A DNA stretch of 64,000 bases from Ktedonobacteria bacterium brp13 (GCA_015099395.1 AP024096.1:6365485-6429484), one strand, 5' to 3'. Positions 37,203 through 47,721 are shown, counted from the first letter of the stretch. Numbers and translations: made by a program. Notes: generated by a model from the letters alone, not told the origin.

Positions 37203-37276
37203 TGGGCCTTCCTGGACTCGAACCAGGGACCTCAGTCTTATCAGGACTGCGCTCTAACCACCTGAGCTAAAGGCCC
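37203..37276 (-). tRNA. tRNA-Ile (GAT), first copy of the operon
   Basis: Identical over 74 nt to the copy at 36776. Sits 196 bases downstream of the 16S 3' end, the classical position for a spacer tRNA. Confidence 0.97.
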
Positions 37277-37469
37277 GTGTATGTGTAAAGATAACATAAC
37301 GACTATAGATCGTCAAGTACCCGAACAACTCAAGAGTGGTAAGACTTATAGAGAACCAGATTTTTTTAATAAGCGATGTCAGGTTTCTTACTCTTGTGAA
37401 GTAAGATCGACCTGGGATTGGATGACATCTGGTACTCTTCCAAGAAAGAGGACCGTCATCGCATCTCCC

Positions 37470-38949
<1,480 letters not shown>

Positions 38950-39125
38950 CAAAATGTATATTACAGATCCTACTAAAAGGATCTATGATGCAATGTTATG
39001 GCAGGCTCATCAAAAAAATTGACTGGCATAATTCTATTAATTCTTACCACTCTTCAGTTGTTCAAGTTCTTGCGCTTTTCGTACGCTTTTTCTCGTTCCG
39101 GCACTTGTCGTCCGGCACGAGAGTG

Positions 39126-39154
39126 ATAATATCACTGACCTGCTTTTCTGTCAA
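39126..39154 (-). promoter_or_regulatory. Sigma-70 type promoter of the rRNA operon
   Basis: On the minus strand TTGACA (39149-39154), 17 bases, TATTAT (39126-39131), with an A-rich tract (AAAAAGAGCATTAAAAACG) just upstream resembling an UP element. The leader to 16S is about 170 bases and contains a hairpin CTCGTGCCGG/CCGGAACGAG near 39090-39122. Confidence 0.9.
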
Positions 39155-39218
39155 GCGTTTTTAATGCTCTTTTTGGTGAATTTTAGAAAACACTAAAAAT
39201 ACGCGGTGAAGCCTCCTT

Positions 39219-39698
39219 CTAAGACTCATCTCTATACTCTGTGTTGGGCTCTGATCTGGGTTCTGCAACCTCTTTTGTCGGATGTGGGTTATGACTGTGT
39301 TGCTCAGAATCTTCTGTATTGTGGGTTGAACCAGGTGTCTGGACGGTCTGTTCTAGATAGTAGCTAATAACAAGCGCAGCTCCAACACCAAGTGGGATTA
39401 AGCCGGGCAGGAGCCAGGGTCCCAGGTGTAGTGGTGTATTGGTAAAGGTTGGTGGTAAGAGAAAGCCAAGTGGATAGAGTCCGATTGTCAGTGCGAGTCC
39501 GACCAGGGATGTAATCAGTCCGGCGCGTAAGATATGACGATTGCGATAGCGGCGTGGCAGGTCTTCGGGTCGGAAGCCATGCGTAAGTAAGCCCATACGT
39601 TCGCGATACTGAATATAGCGCAGCAGAGCAAGAAAGCCCAGGAGAACGATGAGCGCAATCAGCCAACCTATAATGAAAGTCAGTACGTTATAAGACAT
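39219..39698 (-). CDS. Three-helix membrane protein, unknown function
   Basis: 159 aa. Helices at about 5-28, 60-85 and 92-112 (FIIGWLIALIVLLGFLALLRYI, ILRAGLITSLVGLALTIGLYPLGFLL, LGPWLLPGLIPLGVGAALVISYYL). The loop ERMGLLTHGFRPEDLPRR resembles the cytoplasmic loop of DUF6249-like membrane proteins. A hydrophilic tail of 45 residues follows. GAGG precedes the ATG. It is divergent from the sigma gene at 39813, which may hint at regulation by that sigma factor. Confidence 0.7.
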   Translation of the reverse strand: MSYNVLTFIIGWLIALIVLLGFLALLRYIQYRERMGLLTHGFRPEDLPRRYRNRHILRAGLITSLVGLALTIGLYPLGFLLPPTFTNTPLHLGPWLLPGLIPLGVGAALVISYYLEQTVQTPGSTHNTEDSEQHSHNPHPTKEVAEPRSEPNTEYRDES

Positions 39699-39812
39699 TT
39701 TGGTAACCTCTTATTGTCTAAATATAGTCTATGGTAAGATACGTGAATACGAGAATATGTTTCAGTCCAAAGAAAGTGAAACTTTTTATCGTACTTGATC
39801 CTCTAATATTCT

Positions 39813-40451
39813 ATGATGAAAGAGTCTACATTGCAGCCACCACATAGTATCGGCATGTCAATCTCTAACCTTGCTGCGTCTTCTGCCGAGCAAGATGATG
39901 CAGCTCTGGTTTCTGCCTGTCTGGCTGGCGATCAGGATGCTTTTGCATTGTTAGTTCAACGGCATCAGCGCCGAGTATTTAATCTTGTTTTTCGCATGCT
40001 TCAACAATATGACGAGGCAAACGAAGTGACGCAAGATGTCTTTCTGGCTGCCTGGCAGGGTTTATCCTCGTTCCGTGGTGATGCCCGCTTCTCGACCTGG
40101 TTGTATCGTATCGCTTATAATTGTGCTTTAAAGCAGCTTGAGCAACGTAAGAAGGAATGGGCATTGCAGGCGGCGATACAGGCTGAGCCGATAGAGAGTG
40201 AGGAACAAGTTGGAGTTGAACTGGCTGAGGCCCATGATCGTCAGGAATTTGTGCGTGAGCATCTCTCGACGTTACCTGCAAAGTATCGGGCTGTGTTAAT
40301 TCTGCGTCATTTACAAGATATGACATATGAAGAGATGGCAGAAATTTTGACTATGCCTATCGGTACAATTAAGACGCATCTGTTTCGTGCGCGCAATTTG
40401 CTAAAAGAGCGTCTCGAAGCTTTTGAACATGAGTGGAAAACGAGAGGATAA
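39813..40451 (+). CDS. ECF RNA polymerase sigma factor (RpoE-like)
   Basis: 212 aa. Region 2: GDQDAFALLVQRHQRRVFNLVFRML, NEVTQDVFLAAWQGLSSFRGDARFSTWLYRIAYN. Region 4: LPAKYRAVLILRHLQDMTYEEMAEILTMPIGTIKTHLFRARNLLK. Both are complete. The N-terminal 28 residues are not conserved; ATG codons at 39813, 39816 and 39855 are all possible and no strong SD is visible. The zinc-finger anti-sigma gene follows after 3 bases, the standard regulatory pair. Confidence 0.93.
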   Translation: MMKESTLQPPHSIGMSISNLAASSAEQDDAALVSACLAGDQDAFALLVQRHQRRVFNLVFRMLQQYDEANEVTQDVFLAAWQGLSSFRGDARFSTWLYRIAYNCALKQLEQRKKEWALQAAIQAEPIESEEQVGVELAEAHDRQEFVREHLSTLPAKYRAVLILRHLQDMTYEEMAEILTMPIGTIKTHLFRARNLLKERLEAFEHEWKTRG

Positions 40452-40454
40452 TGT

Positions 40455-41081
40455 ATGCACTGTTCCAAAGCTACTCGTCAACTACAACTCTATATTGATA
40501 AAAGGTTAACCCTTGATCAAATACGAGTATTAGAGACCCATCTTGCCGATTGTTCGGATTGTCGCGAAAATCTCTTCTTGCTGGAAGAGGTTAGTGCTGC
40601 TTTGAGTAGGTTTGAGCTTGTTGTTGAGCCGGCGGATCTCACTGCGAACGTTATGAAGCGTGTTGTGCAGGAGCAGCAAGCGCAACGAGCACAGCAGCGT
40701 GCATCTTTTGCTGCTACTCGTGGCTTCACCAGTATGCCAGCAGCGCGGAACAGGCAGAAAGAGCCACTTTTCTCTTTCCGTCCTTCGTTACCAGAGTTAG
40801 TCGTCGCGATTATCCTGGCAACCATTGCTATGTTTGCCCTGGTGTTTGAACTGCCTGGTGTTCGAACTGCCCTCGGACTAGCGAATGTCCATAATCCATT
40901 TATCTCTTTCTTTCTTTCTTCGTGGAATATGTTGGTATACGCGAATACTGAAACGCTAATGACCTGTATCTGGGTGCTGGGAACAATTCTGGGTATCTGG
41001 ATTACACTGATTGTGGCAGGTGCCGATATACGTAATCAGTGGTTTAAAGCAGTAATGGATCGGTTGCCCGTGCGTTTATAG
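40455..41081 (+). CDS. Zinc-finger anti-sigma factor, membrane protein
   Basis: 208 aa. N-terminal zf-HC2 anti-sigma domain with CSKATRQLQLYID and HLADCSDC (HxxxCxxC zinc site). After a linker come two membrane helices near 115-135 and 172-192 (LVVAIILATIAMFALVFELP, TCIWVLGTILGIWITLIVAGA). It most likely binds the upstream ECF sigma factor and releases it on a redox or envelope signal. GAGAGGATAATGT precedes the start. Confidence 0.9.
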   Translation: MHCSKATRQLQLYIDKRLTLDQIRVLETHLADCSDCRENLFLLEEVSAALSRFELVVEPADLTANVMKRVVQEQQAQRAQQRASFAATRGFTSMPAARNRQKEPLFSFRPSLPELVVAIILATIAMFALVFELPGVRTALGLANVHNPFISFFLSSWNMLVYANTETLMTCIWVLGTILGIWITLIVAGADIRNQWFKAVMDRLPVRL

Positions 41082-41178
41082 TCGGCCCATAGTTTTTTAG
41101 CTGCGCTTCGCGGCTGATGTGGTGGTTTTCGCTGGTTTTATTGAATCATGAGCGATCTGCGTCTGGTATGGAGGTGGC

Positions 41179-42063
41179 ATGACGGCTCTTCGTCGACGGA
41201 TGCCGGGTGATGTTGTGCTGGGTGTATTCCAACTCTGTCATCCTGTTCCGGTCCTGCTCCATACAGTAGCGGTTCTGCTTTTTGCACTGCTAGCTGTCTG
41301 GCCCCATATCGTGCTTGGGACGTTGCTCCTGGTTGTAGCGGCGCATGTGCTGATGCAAGTTTCGATTGCCGTGCTTAATGATTATTGCGATCGACGGCTG
41401 GACACGCTGAGCAAGCGTGATAAACCGCTGGTACGCGGTCTGGTGCGCCCTTATGAGGCTCTGGTTATAGGGTTGCTCTGTATGCTGGCAATGTTTGTGC
41501 TCTTGCTCTTCTTGCCTCTACTGGCACTCTTGCTCTCTGTACTCTATCTTTTATTGGGGCAAGCATATAATCTGGGTTTAAAGTCAACTCCGCTGAGTGG
41601 TATCGTTTTTGCGCTGGCGATCCCCCTGATCCCAGCCTATGCCTTCGTTGGTGTTGGTCATCCTTCTCTGCTACTCTTCTGGTTAGTGCCTGTGGCTGCG
41701 TTGTTGGGTGTGGCCTTGAATCTGGGGAACTCATTGCCTGATATTGAGGCTGATGCGGTTCAGCATGTGCGTACTCTGGCGGTCGTACTGGGACTGCGTA
41801 ATATTCTGTTGCTCTGCCCGCTCTTCATCACACTTGCGCTGCTTTTAACCCTGTTGTTGGCGGTAACACATATAGTCTCGGCTGTCTTTTTCATTTTTAT
41901 TCCTTGCTTGCTCATCACTGCCCTCTTGATTTTGTGCCTCCTGCTTCTGAGTCGTCCAGTAGCTAAGGGATGGCGGCGTAAGCAGTACTTTTATCTTCTG
42001 GTTCTCACATCTCTGTTCTTTGCTACTGGATGGCTAGGCAGCGTCTTATTGGCGCTCCATTAG
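41179..42063 (+). CDS. UbiA-family prenyltransferase-like membrane protein
   Basis: 294 aa with eight to nine helices. The first Asp-rich site is NDYCDRRLDTLSKRDKPLVRG (family NDxxDxxxD...KP...G) and the second is NSLPDIEADAVQHVRTLAVVLG (DxxxD). Both Mg-prenyl-diphosphate sites are present, so it is likely catalytic. Substrates could be menaquinone, haem or chlorophyll-type aromatics; not resolvable. Strong GGAGGTGGC before the ATG. Confidence 0.85.
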   Translation: MTALRRRMPGDVVLGVFQLCHPVPVLLHTVAVLLFALLAVWPHIVLGTLLLVVAAHVLMQVSIAVLNDYCDRRLDTLSKRDKPLVRGLVRPYEALVIGLLCMLAMFVLLLFLPLLALLLSVLYLLLGQAYNLGLKSTPLSGIVFALAIPLIPAYAFVGVGHPSLLLFWLVPVAALLGVALNLGNSLPDIEADAVQHVRTLAVVLGLRNILLLCPLFITLALLLTLLLAVTHIVSAVFFIFIPCLLITALLILCLLLLSRPVAKGWRRKQYFYLLVLTSLFFATGWLGSVLLALH

Positions 42064-42164
42064 ATGTTCCGTTTCGACAATGAAACAATACTATTGTAAT
42101 AATTACTAGCAACTTTTACGTCGAATAGATAAGATGTAAACCTTTGTAGAGGAGCTCATAAGCT

Positions 42165-44210
42165 ATGGCCGGTATAGCTGATTCCACAGCACTGTCAGCA
42201 TCGCCTGATTCCGGAACACTTCCATTGGATATTGTGGATCAGAAATTGACGCCTCCGTCTGTATGGAGTCGTATTGCGCTTGGTGTGATTGTATTGCTCT
42301 CCATTTTTATGAACTTTTTTCAGTTAGGTGAGAATGGATATGGCAATCTATATTATGCTTCTGGCATCAGGAGTATGATGGATAGCTGGCATAATTTCTT
42401 TTTTGTCAGTTTTGATCCAGGCGGTTTTGTCACGATTGATAAACCTCCGGTCGGTTTCTGGTTACAGACGCTCAGTGCGAAGATTTTCGGTTTCACTCCC
42501 TTTAGCATCTTTCTACCACAGGCTGTATGTGGTGTGCTGGCGGTATTGCTGCTCTACGCGCTGATCCGCCGCCACTTTGGTGTTGTCGCGGGACTGGTTG
42601 CGGCACTAGCGTTGGCGGTTACGCCGATCAGTGTGGTTACCAATCGTAATAATACAATCGATGGTACGCTGGCCTTTGTGCTGTTGCTTGCTGCATGGGC
42701 GCTGATCCATGCGGCTGAGACCGGTAAGCTGCGCTGGCTCCTGTTGAGCGCGTGTATTGTTGGTGTTGGTTTTAACGTCAAGATGTCGGAGTCCTATCTG
42801 CTGGTACCTGCGTTGGGTCTGACCTACCTGTTGTGTGCGCCACGTAAAGTATGGGTGCGCCTGGTGCATCTGGCCCTGACGCTTGCCGTGCTGCTGGTGA
42901 TCTCACTCTCCTGGGCGGCAATCGTCGATGCAACGCCTGTCTCACAGCGCCCGTATGTAGGATCGACGCAGAATAACTCAGAGATCAGTCTGGCCTTTGG
43001 CTACAATGGCTTGAACCGTATACATATCAGTGTGCCTGATACCTCTGGTAATCGCGGTAGTCGTTCTGGTGGAGGTGGTGGTAGCAATTTCAATCCGTTG
43101 CAGCTCTTTAGCACGTCCTATGGTGGCCAGATCGCCTGGTTGCTGCCTTTTGCTTTGTTCGCGATGCTGGCACTGGCCTGGCAACGCCGCCTCAACTTTC
43201 AATGTGATCGCCAGCACCTGGCTCTGATCCTCTGGGGCATCTGGCTGCTGACCATGACTATATTCTTTACTCTAGATGCTTCATTCCATCAATATTATAT
43301 GACCGTTATGGCACCCGGTCTCTGTGCAATGGTGGGCATTGGCTTTGTTGTGATGTGGCGAGATTTCCGCAACGGTGGTTTGCGTGGCTGTCTCTTGCCG
43401 ATTGCTCTGTTGGTGACGATGATAACGCAGATCGCGATACTGGCAACCTTCCCTGGCTGGTCCAGTATCTTGAGCCCTCTTATTGGGATTGTCGTTGTAC
43501 TGGCTGTGGTAGGATTGGTCGTGTATCGTGTCTTTTCGATATTGATGGCGCGGCTCGGTATTGTCGCATTGACGGTTGGTGTGTGCGGCCTGCTGATCGC
43601 TCCTACCATCTGGTCGGCTTACTCGGTCTTTAAAAATGTCGAGAGCTCTATTCCTGTTGCTGGTCCTACAGGTCGGGACATCTACACAACTTTTGGCGGC
43701 ATTGGGATACCTGCCCAATCAGATCAAAGTACCGGCGCAGATAAAGCAACGCGCGGCGCTAGTGCGATTGCCAGCGCTGTAAGCCTCTTCCTGGGTAGTG
43801 GTGGTCTCTCTACGCGTAACGAGGCCTCATTAATTACGTACCTCAAGAAGCATCAGGGGCACGATACATTTCTGGTTGCGACACCCTCTTCTAGTACAGC
43901 GGATGCGATCATTCTGGATACCAATAAGCCGGTGATGGCGATGGGTGGTTTTGGCGGCAGCGATCCGATTCTGACAACGACTGGCCTGAAAGCTTTGATT
44001 GCTAAAGGCACTGTAAACTACTTCTTGATGAAGCCTCCACGTGCTATTGATGGTAGCGCACCAGCGCAGTATTACTCAGGTCTCAATCCGCTCTCGGCCT
44101 GGATTGCAGCCTACTGTGAGGCCGTACCGCAGAGTAAATGGATGAAGCAACAGACAAAAGCTTCAGCAATGAGTGTGGCACTCTACTATTGTGATAATGC
44201 TACTGGCTAG
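42165..44210 (+). CDS. Glycosyltransferase family 39 (ArnT/PMT-like) membrane protein
   Basis: 681 aa with about 11-12 helices. The first extracytoplasmic loop holds GNLYYASGIRSMMDSWHNFFFVSFDPGGFVTIDKPPVGFWLQ, containing the catalytic-type Asp and the DKPP motif of GT39 enzymes. A Gly/Ser-rich loop (SGNRGSRSGGGGGSN) interrupts the middle, and the C-terminal 180 residues form an extracytoplasmic domain. Members move a sugar from a polyprenyl phosphate donor to protein or lipid acceptors. AGAGGAGCTC precedes the ATG. Confidence 0.88.
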   Translation: MAGIADSTALSASPDSGTLPLDIVDQKLTPPSVWSRIALGVIVLLSIFMNFFQLGENGYGNLYYASGIRSMMDSWHNFFFVSFDPGGFVTIDKPPVGFWLQTLSAKIFGFTPFSIFLPQAVCGVLAVLLLYALIRRHFGVVAGLVAALALAVTPISVVTNRNNTIDGTLAFVLLLAAWALIHAAETGKLRWLLLSACIVGVGFNVKMSESYLLVPALGLTYLLCAPRKVWVRLVHLALTLAVLLVISLSWAAIVDATPVSQRPYVGSTQNNSEISLAFGYNGLNRIHISVPDTSGNRGSRSGGGGGSNFNPLQLFSTSYGGQIAWLLPFALFAMLALAWQRRLNFQCDRQHLALILWGIWLLTMTIFFTLDASFHQYYMTVMAPGLCAMVGIGFVVMWRDFRNGGLRGCLLPIALLVTMITQIAILATFPGWSSILSPLIGIVVVLAVVGLVVYRVFSILMARLGIVALTVGVCGLLIAPTIWSAYSVFKNVESSIPVAGPTGRDIYTTFGGIGIPAQSDQSTGADKATRGASAIASAVSLFLGSGGLSTRNEASLITYLKKHQGHDTFLVATPSSSTADAIILDTNKPVMAMGGFGGSDPILTTTGLKALIAKGTVNYFLMKPPRAIDGSAPAQYYSGLNPLSAWIAAYCEAVPQSKWMKQQTKASAMSVALYYCDNATG

Positions 44211-44313
44211 TAGGCGCTAGCTGTAGTATTGAATTGCTAAGATAGCGACTACTGATAGGTCACCTTTCCGTTCTGTATTGCGCGATCTGCGTTTTTGTTG
44301 AAAGGATGCAATT

Positions 44314-45378
44314 ATGCCACTTCGACTGACGCCATTAGAAGCGTTGCTGGCGCGTTTAAATCTGCTCCCAGTTCCGTTGCTGGATACACCGATTGGAGCC
44401 GGGAGTGCGAAGGTGCTGGTCTGTGCCTGTGAGCTAGGACTCTTTGATGTGCTGGCTAAGGAGGCAATGACGCTATCGTGTCTGGCTGAGCGTCTGGACT
44501 GTGATGCTGGTGGGTTACAACTGCTCCTTGGATTGCTGGTCTCTACCGGTTATCTACATATGCGGCAGGGGCACTACAGCAATACTCGCCTGACGCGACG
44601 CTGGCTACTGACCAGCTCTCCACATAGTATCGCACCATACGTATTGCACAGCCCTGATATCGTCGCGCTCTGGGATCATCTACCTGAGGTTGTACGCACT
44701 GGCCAAATGGCGGTTCGCATGCCCTATGAAGAGGAGGACGAGACGCCAGAGGCTAAAGCGCTACTGGCTCGTCACTATGCAGGATTGGCCTCACTGGCAA
44801 CAGGGCTGGGAAGTGATATCGTCGCGCAGATCCGGCTACCACGAACAGCTACCGCTCTACTCGATGTAGGTGGATCGCATGCCGCCTTCAGTGCCATGCT
44901 CTGCCAGCGTTATCCAGCCTTGCACGCCACAATTATCGACATCCCGGCCGGTATCGAAGCTGGGCGTCGTACCGCCAGGAGCCAGCATCTGGAGGAGCGC
45001 CTGCACTTCCTTTGTACCGACTTTGTACGCGACGACTTCGCCAGCCAGCTTGAGGGGCAGTTCGATTGTGCACTCTACTCGCATATCGCCCACCTCTTAC
45101 AACCTGAAGTAAATCAAGCCGTCCTACAAAAGGTTGCTCGTACACTCAAGCCGGGCGGTATGCTCGTCTTTGTCGATCAGGTCGTAGACCAGGAGCATAA
45201 CTTTCAACTGGGCAGATTGATCATCCAATTTATGGCACTTACCATGGCCACCGTCGGAGGTACCTGCTATCCATTCGCGACCGTCAAAGACTGGCTAGAG
45301 CAGCTTGGTATGCACACAGTACGCAGGCATAGACTACTCATGCCAGGAGTCACCATGATTACAGCCATCAAAGTCTGA
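44314..45378 (+). CDS. SAM-dependent O-methyltransferase (family 2 plan)
   Basis: 354 aa. N-terminal winged-helix dimerisation domain (KVLVCACELGLFDVLAKEAMTLSCLAERL) and C-terminal Rossmann domain with LLDVGGSHAAFSAML (SAM motif I), DIPAGIEAGR, and YSHIAHLLQPEV then LKPGGMLVFVDQV. This is the arrangement of plant/bacterial O-methyltransferases acting on small aromatic or polyketide molecules. AAAGGATGCAATT precedes the ATG. Unknown substrate; proximity to UbiA suggests quinone or secondary-metabolite chemistry, unproven. Confidence 0.85.
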   Translation: MPLRLTPLEALLARLNLLPVPLLDTPIGAGSAKVLVCACELGLFDVLAKEAMTLSCLAERLDCDAGGLQLLLGLLVSTGYLHMRQGHYSNTRLTRRWLLTSSPHSIAPYVLHSPDIVALWDHLPEVVRTGQMAVRMPYEEEDETPEAKALLARHYAGLASLATGLGSDIVAQIRLPRTATALLDVGGSHAAFSAMLCQRYPALHATIIDIPAGIEAGRRTARSQHLEERLHFLCTDFVRDDFASQLEGQFDCALYSHIAHLLQPEVNQAVLQKVARTLKPGGMLVFVDQVVDQEHNFQLGRLIIQFMALTMATVGGTCYPFATVKDWLEQLGMHTVRRHRLLMPGVTMITAIKV

Positions 45379-45498
45379 CGAGAGTAAAGCCCGACAAGAA
45401 GCAGCATGATAAATCGTAATAAGAAGGGAAGATAAGGAAAATATCGATCATACGTTTATACAATTTCTAGCTATCCCCAAAAAAACGCTTAAAAGTGC

Positions 45499-45527
45499 TT
45501 GACTTCGCTTCCGCGTTCTGCTATACT
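45499..45527 (+). promoter_or_regulatory. Promoter of tRNA-Pro
   Basis: TTGACT (45499-45504), 17 bases, TATACT (45522-45527), ending 25 bases before the tRNA 5' end. Confidence 0.88.
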
Positions 45528-45552
45528 GATGCCTGTTCCATTAAAAGAACAA

Positions 45553-45629
45553 CGGGGTGTAGCGCAGTCCGGTAGCGCACTACAATGGGGTTGTAGTGGT
45601 CGGAGGTTCAAATCCTCTCACCCCGACCA
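45553..45629 (+). tRNA. tRNA-Pro (GGG)
   Basis: 77 nt with CCA encoded, unlike the three rRNA-operon tRNAs. Acceptor CGGGGTG/CACCCCG, anticodon stem CTACA/TGTAG with loop ATGGGGT (anticodon GGG), T-arm GGAGG-TTCAAAT-CCTCT (GU at one pair). Its last 24 bases are the core of the left attachment site of the integrated element. Confidence 0.96.
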
Positions 45630-45632
45630 ACA
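45606..45632 (+). repeat. attL core (27-bp direct repeat, in tRNA-Pro)
   Basis: Begins GTTCAAATCC in the T-loop of tRNA-Pro, runs through CCA and ends ACA. The left copy keeps the tRNA gene complete. Confidence 0.9.
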
Positions 45633-45634
45633 CA

Positions 45635-45672
45635 AAGGCTGAAGGCATCTTTACGAAGAAGCTTCCGGCCTT
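45635..45672 (+). terminator. Element-borne terminator after tRNA-Pro
   Basis: AAGGC-GAAG at 45635-45644 pairs with CTTCCGGCCTT at 45662-45672 with small bulges, followed by ATTTTAT. It replaces the displaced native terminator at 49457. Confidence 0.65.
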
Positions 45673-45719
45673 ATTTTATGTAGATAATCAAACAACACAA
45701 CTAAACAAAAACTAGAGTT

Positions 45720-45761
45720 GAGAGCAAAACAGGGGGCAAAACCCTACTTGAGAGCGAAAAC
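45720..45761 (+). repeat. Left arm-type-like repeats GAGNGCAAAAC (x3)
   Basis: GAGAGCAAAAC (45720-45730), GGGGGCAAAAC (45732-45742, 12-base period) and GAGAGCGAAAAC (45750-45761). Same motif and orientation as the cluster at 49283-49314. Fits integrase arm-type sites or iterons. Confidence 0.6.
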
Positions 45762-45811
45762 TGCCACTACTATCTTCGCCTTGTCTCGAATCACTATCTT
45801 TAAATTCAGCC

Positions 45812-45965
45812 TCTCCCACCAAGTCACTTGATTGATGGGAGAGAGGGTTTTCTCGTTGTTTTTTTGTCCATTCGTGATACTGTTGCTAAATTCGTTTACT
45901 ACGCTGACATGGACAGAACACCCACACTCAGTTCGAGCACCGAGAAACAATTTAGCAACAGTATC
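45812..45965. repeat. Nested inverted repeats in non-coding part of element
   Basis: CCTCTCCCA and TGGGAGAGAGG bracket a CAAGTCACTTG palindrome (45812-45849). Further on, GATACTGTTGCTAAATT (45876-45892) is perfectly complementary to 45949-45965, 17 bp. No gene is visible here. Candidate structured RNA or replication/recombination site. With the preceding arm repeats this fills the 384-base gap. Confidence 0.6.
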
Positions 45966-46016
45966 CATTCGTACTCAAGGACCCTTACATAGTTTGAGGT
46001 CGGGCCATAGTATGCT

Positions 46017-46238
46017 TTACTTCTGTACTAGTGTGCCAGATTGAGTATCTATACGATACTGGTCGCGTATCTCACGAAGATGTTGAACCAAATCTTGGCC
46101 TGTAAGATCTGGTCTATCAATTATGACAATCCGTTCATCGCTGCTTGGTTTAATCCCTACCTTATCTTTGAATTCAGGTTCAGGGGTCATGGCTGCGATG
46201 ATGTTTCCATTAACATCGTGAGCAATATGAACTTTCAT
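46017..46238 (-). CDS. Small protein of unknown function (73 aa)
   Basis: Begins MKVHIAHDVNGNIIAAMTPEPEF, soluble, with an acidic-basic pattern and no membrane helix. Not recognised. AAAGGTTACACGACAAG lies before the ATG. It follows the 94-aa gene on the same strand by 18 bases, suggesting one transcript. Orphan cargo of the integrated element. Confidence 0.6.
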   Translation of the reverse strand: MKVHIAHDVNGNIIAAMTPEPEFKDKVGIKPSSDERIVIIDRPDLTGQDLVQHLREIRDQYRIDTQSGTLVQK

Positions 46239-46256
46239 CTTGTCGTGTAACCTTTC

Positions 46257-46541
46257 TTATGATTCTGTCATCCAAATTTCGAAGGGGGTAAATGGCCCAC
46301 CTGCGCCTGGTCCCCAAGGACCACCAATTTTATTTTGTACTATATAGTTTAGTTGGAGTTCCCCATCGCCCTTCGCAAGATGGAAAACTTCTACTATCTC
46401 AGTCTGAGGATTAAAACCAGCACCCAGATTGGTTGGAAAAGCATTGAGGTATCTTACCTTGTCCTTTGCCACAAAATCCTGGAAAAAGGCTTGAGTTGCG
46501 TTAGGCCCATTAAGAAAGCCTGTCATTACACGGCGTGCCAT
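46257..46541 (-). CDS. Small protein of unknown function (94 aa)
   Basis: No family recognised. Residues such as EIVEVFHLAKGDGELQLNYIV suggest alternating beta strands, and the C-terminal half has a Gly/Pro-rich loop (GGPWGPGAGGPFTPFEIW). No signal or membrane segment. GAAAGGACAC precedes the ATG. Upstream lies an exact tandem repeat at 46557-46597 that may contain its promoter or operator. Confidence 0.6.
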   Translation of the reverse strand: MARRVMTGFLNGPNATQAFFQDFVAKDKVRYLNAFPTNLGAGFNPQTEIVEVFHLAKGDGELQLNYIVQNKIGGPWGPGAGGPFTPFEIWMTES

Positions 46542-46556
46542 TATATAGTGTCCTTT

Positions 46557-46597
46557 CTTTGCGAAGACGAGAATTCTTTGCGAAGACGAGAATTCTT
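46557..46597. repeat. Tandem direct repeat upstream of small-gene pair
   Basis: CTTTGCGAAGACGAGAATT occurs twice in tandem, followed by CTTTC. Each copy contains GAATTC-like symmetry. Located 16 bases before the 94-aa gene start, so it may be a duplicated regulatory site. Confidence 0.6.
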
Positions 46598-46699
46598 TCT
46601 AAAGATATCTTTCGTCCTGTTCTTTCCAAACTTGAGGGCTCAATCTGTAAATGTGATTACTCGATGAGTGTGATTTGCTAGCATACTATCAGATCGCAC

Positions 46700-46914
46700 C
46701 TGCACCCTGGGTGGCTCCCAAACGACCGGAGCGACCTCGAACACAGTCCTTGCTCACCACGAGTAAACCTCGACGGGCCCTTGTTCATCTTAGTAAGGGG
46801 GTCTTATGCTCGACCACCAGTTAGCGGAGTCCTATCCGCGCTTTAACTGGTAGAGAAGGGATCTCACCCAAGACAAAGGCGGAAAGTGTTTTTTACAAAC
46901 ATATTTCCCGCCTT
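46700..46914. other. Structured non-coding stretch with terminator-like end
   Basis: ACCAGTTA-GCGGA (46820-46833 region) pairs with TCCGC...TAACTGGT about 15 bases later, a strong two-part hairpin, preceded by other GC-rich segments. At 46861-46914 the sequence ATCTCACCC...ACAAAGGCGGAAA...TTTCCCGCCTT resembles the tRNA-Pro 3' end followed by a terminator. A non-coding RNA or a decayed tRNA/att copy are both possible; no coding frame is convincing. Confidence 0.45.
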
Positions 46915-46965
46915 GTTTTAGTTATCAATTCATAAACCAAGTTGCGTAAAGGCTACAACAGTTAT

Positions 46966-47529
46966 TTATTCTTGATTAGCACCTTCTTCGCCATTATCCC
47001 CAAATACACCATTCCACGTATCCACTACCACTTGCTGCATCGATGGGAGCAGATGCCCATACACCCCCAACGTGATAGAAATGTCACTATGCCCTAATAA
47101 CTCCTGGATCACTTTGACGTTCACACCCATACACAACAAAATCGTTGCCGCACTATGCCGCAGATCATGAAAATGGATAGCAGGCAACCCCGCTTCTCTT
47201 AAGAGCTTTCTAAACTTCTCGCCCATATGATTAGGGTGAAGATAGCCACCGCTAAGATTAGGGAACACAAGGTCATGATCCAGCCAATTCTTAGCGGCCT
47301 CACACCGTTCTAACTGCTGAGTATGATGCTTTATCAGCATATCGATAAGGAACTCAGGAAGACTTATCATTCTCTTACCCGCCGCTGTCTTCGGTTTACC
47401 CTCTACATACCCATATCCAGCGATGAAGTCAACTGAGTGCAGCACTTGCAGGCGTCGGCGATCAAAATCAATGTTAGACCAGCGCAAGGCCAGCAGCTCC
47501 CCCCGGCGCATGCCTGTTACAACTGCCAT
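46966..47529 (-). pseudogene. Tyrosine recombinase/phage integrase, N-terminally truncated
   Basis: 187 residues forming a full catalytic domain: TGMRRGELLALRWSNID (first Arg), the Lys-bearing strand KPKTAAGKRMISLP, FHDLRHSAATILL (HxxR), LGHSDISITLGVYGHL (His and the Tyr nucleophile). All catalytic positions are kept. The arm-binding and core-binding N-terminal domains (usually about 170-200 residues) are missing, and upstream frames contain stops. It is thus probably inactive alone but might be expressed from an internal ATG. It lies inside the att-bounded element, matching tRNA-Pro targeting. Confidence 0.9.
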
Positions 47530-47721
47530 TGCATGTTTTTTCTACTTTGTATGAACTTTCTGATAATACTTATGTTCTAGATTTAAGGAAACCCGGAATA
47601 TCTAAAGTTATTAAAAACTTTCAGGAATGTATCAAAGCTAAAGCACATGTCAGCTAATGCAAAAAGTAGTATGGTAAGACAGTCGACAGACCCAAAACCG
47701 TACTACTTATTCTCTAAAACA

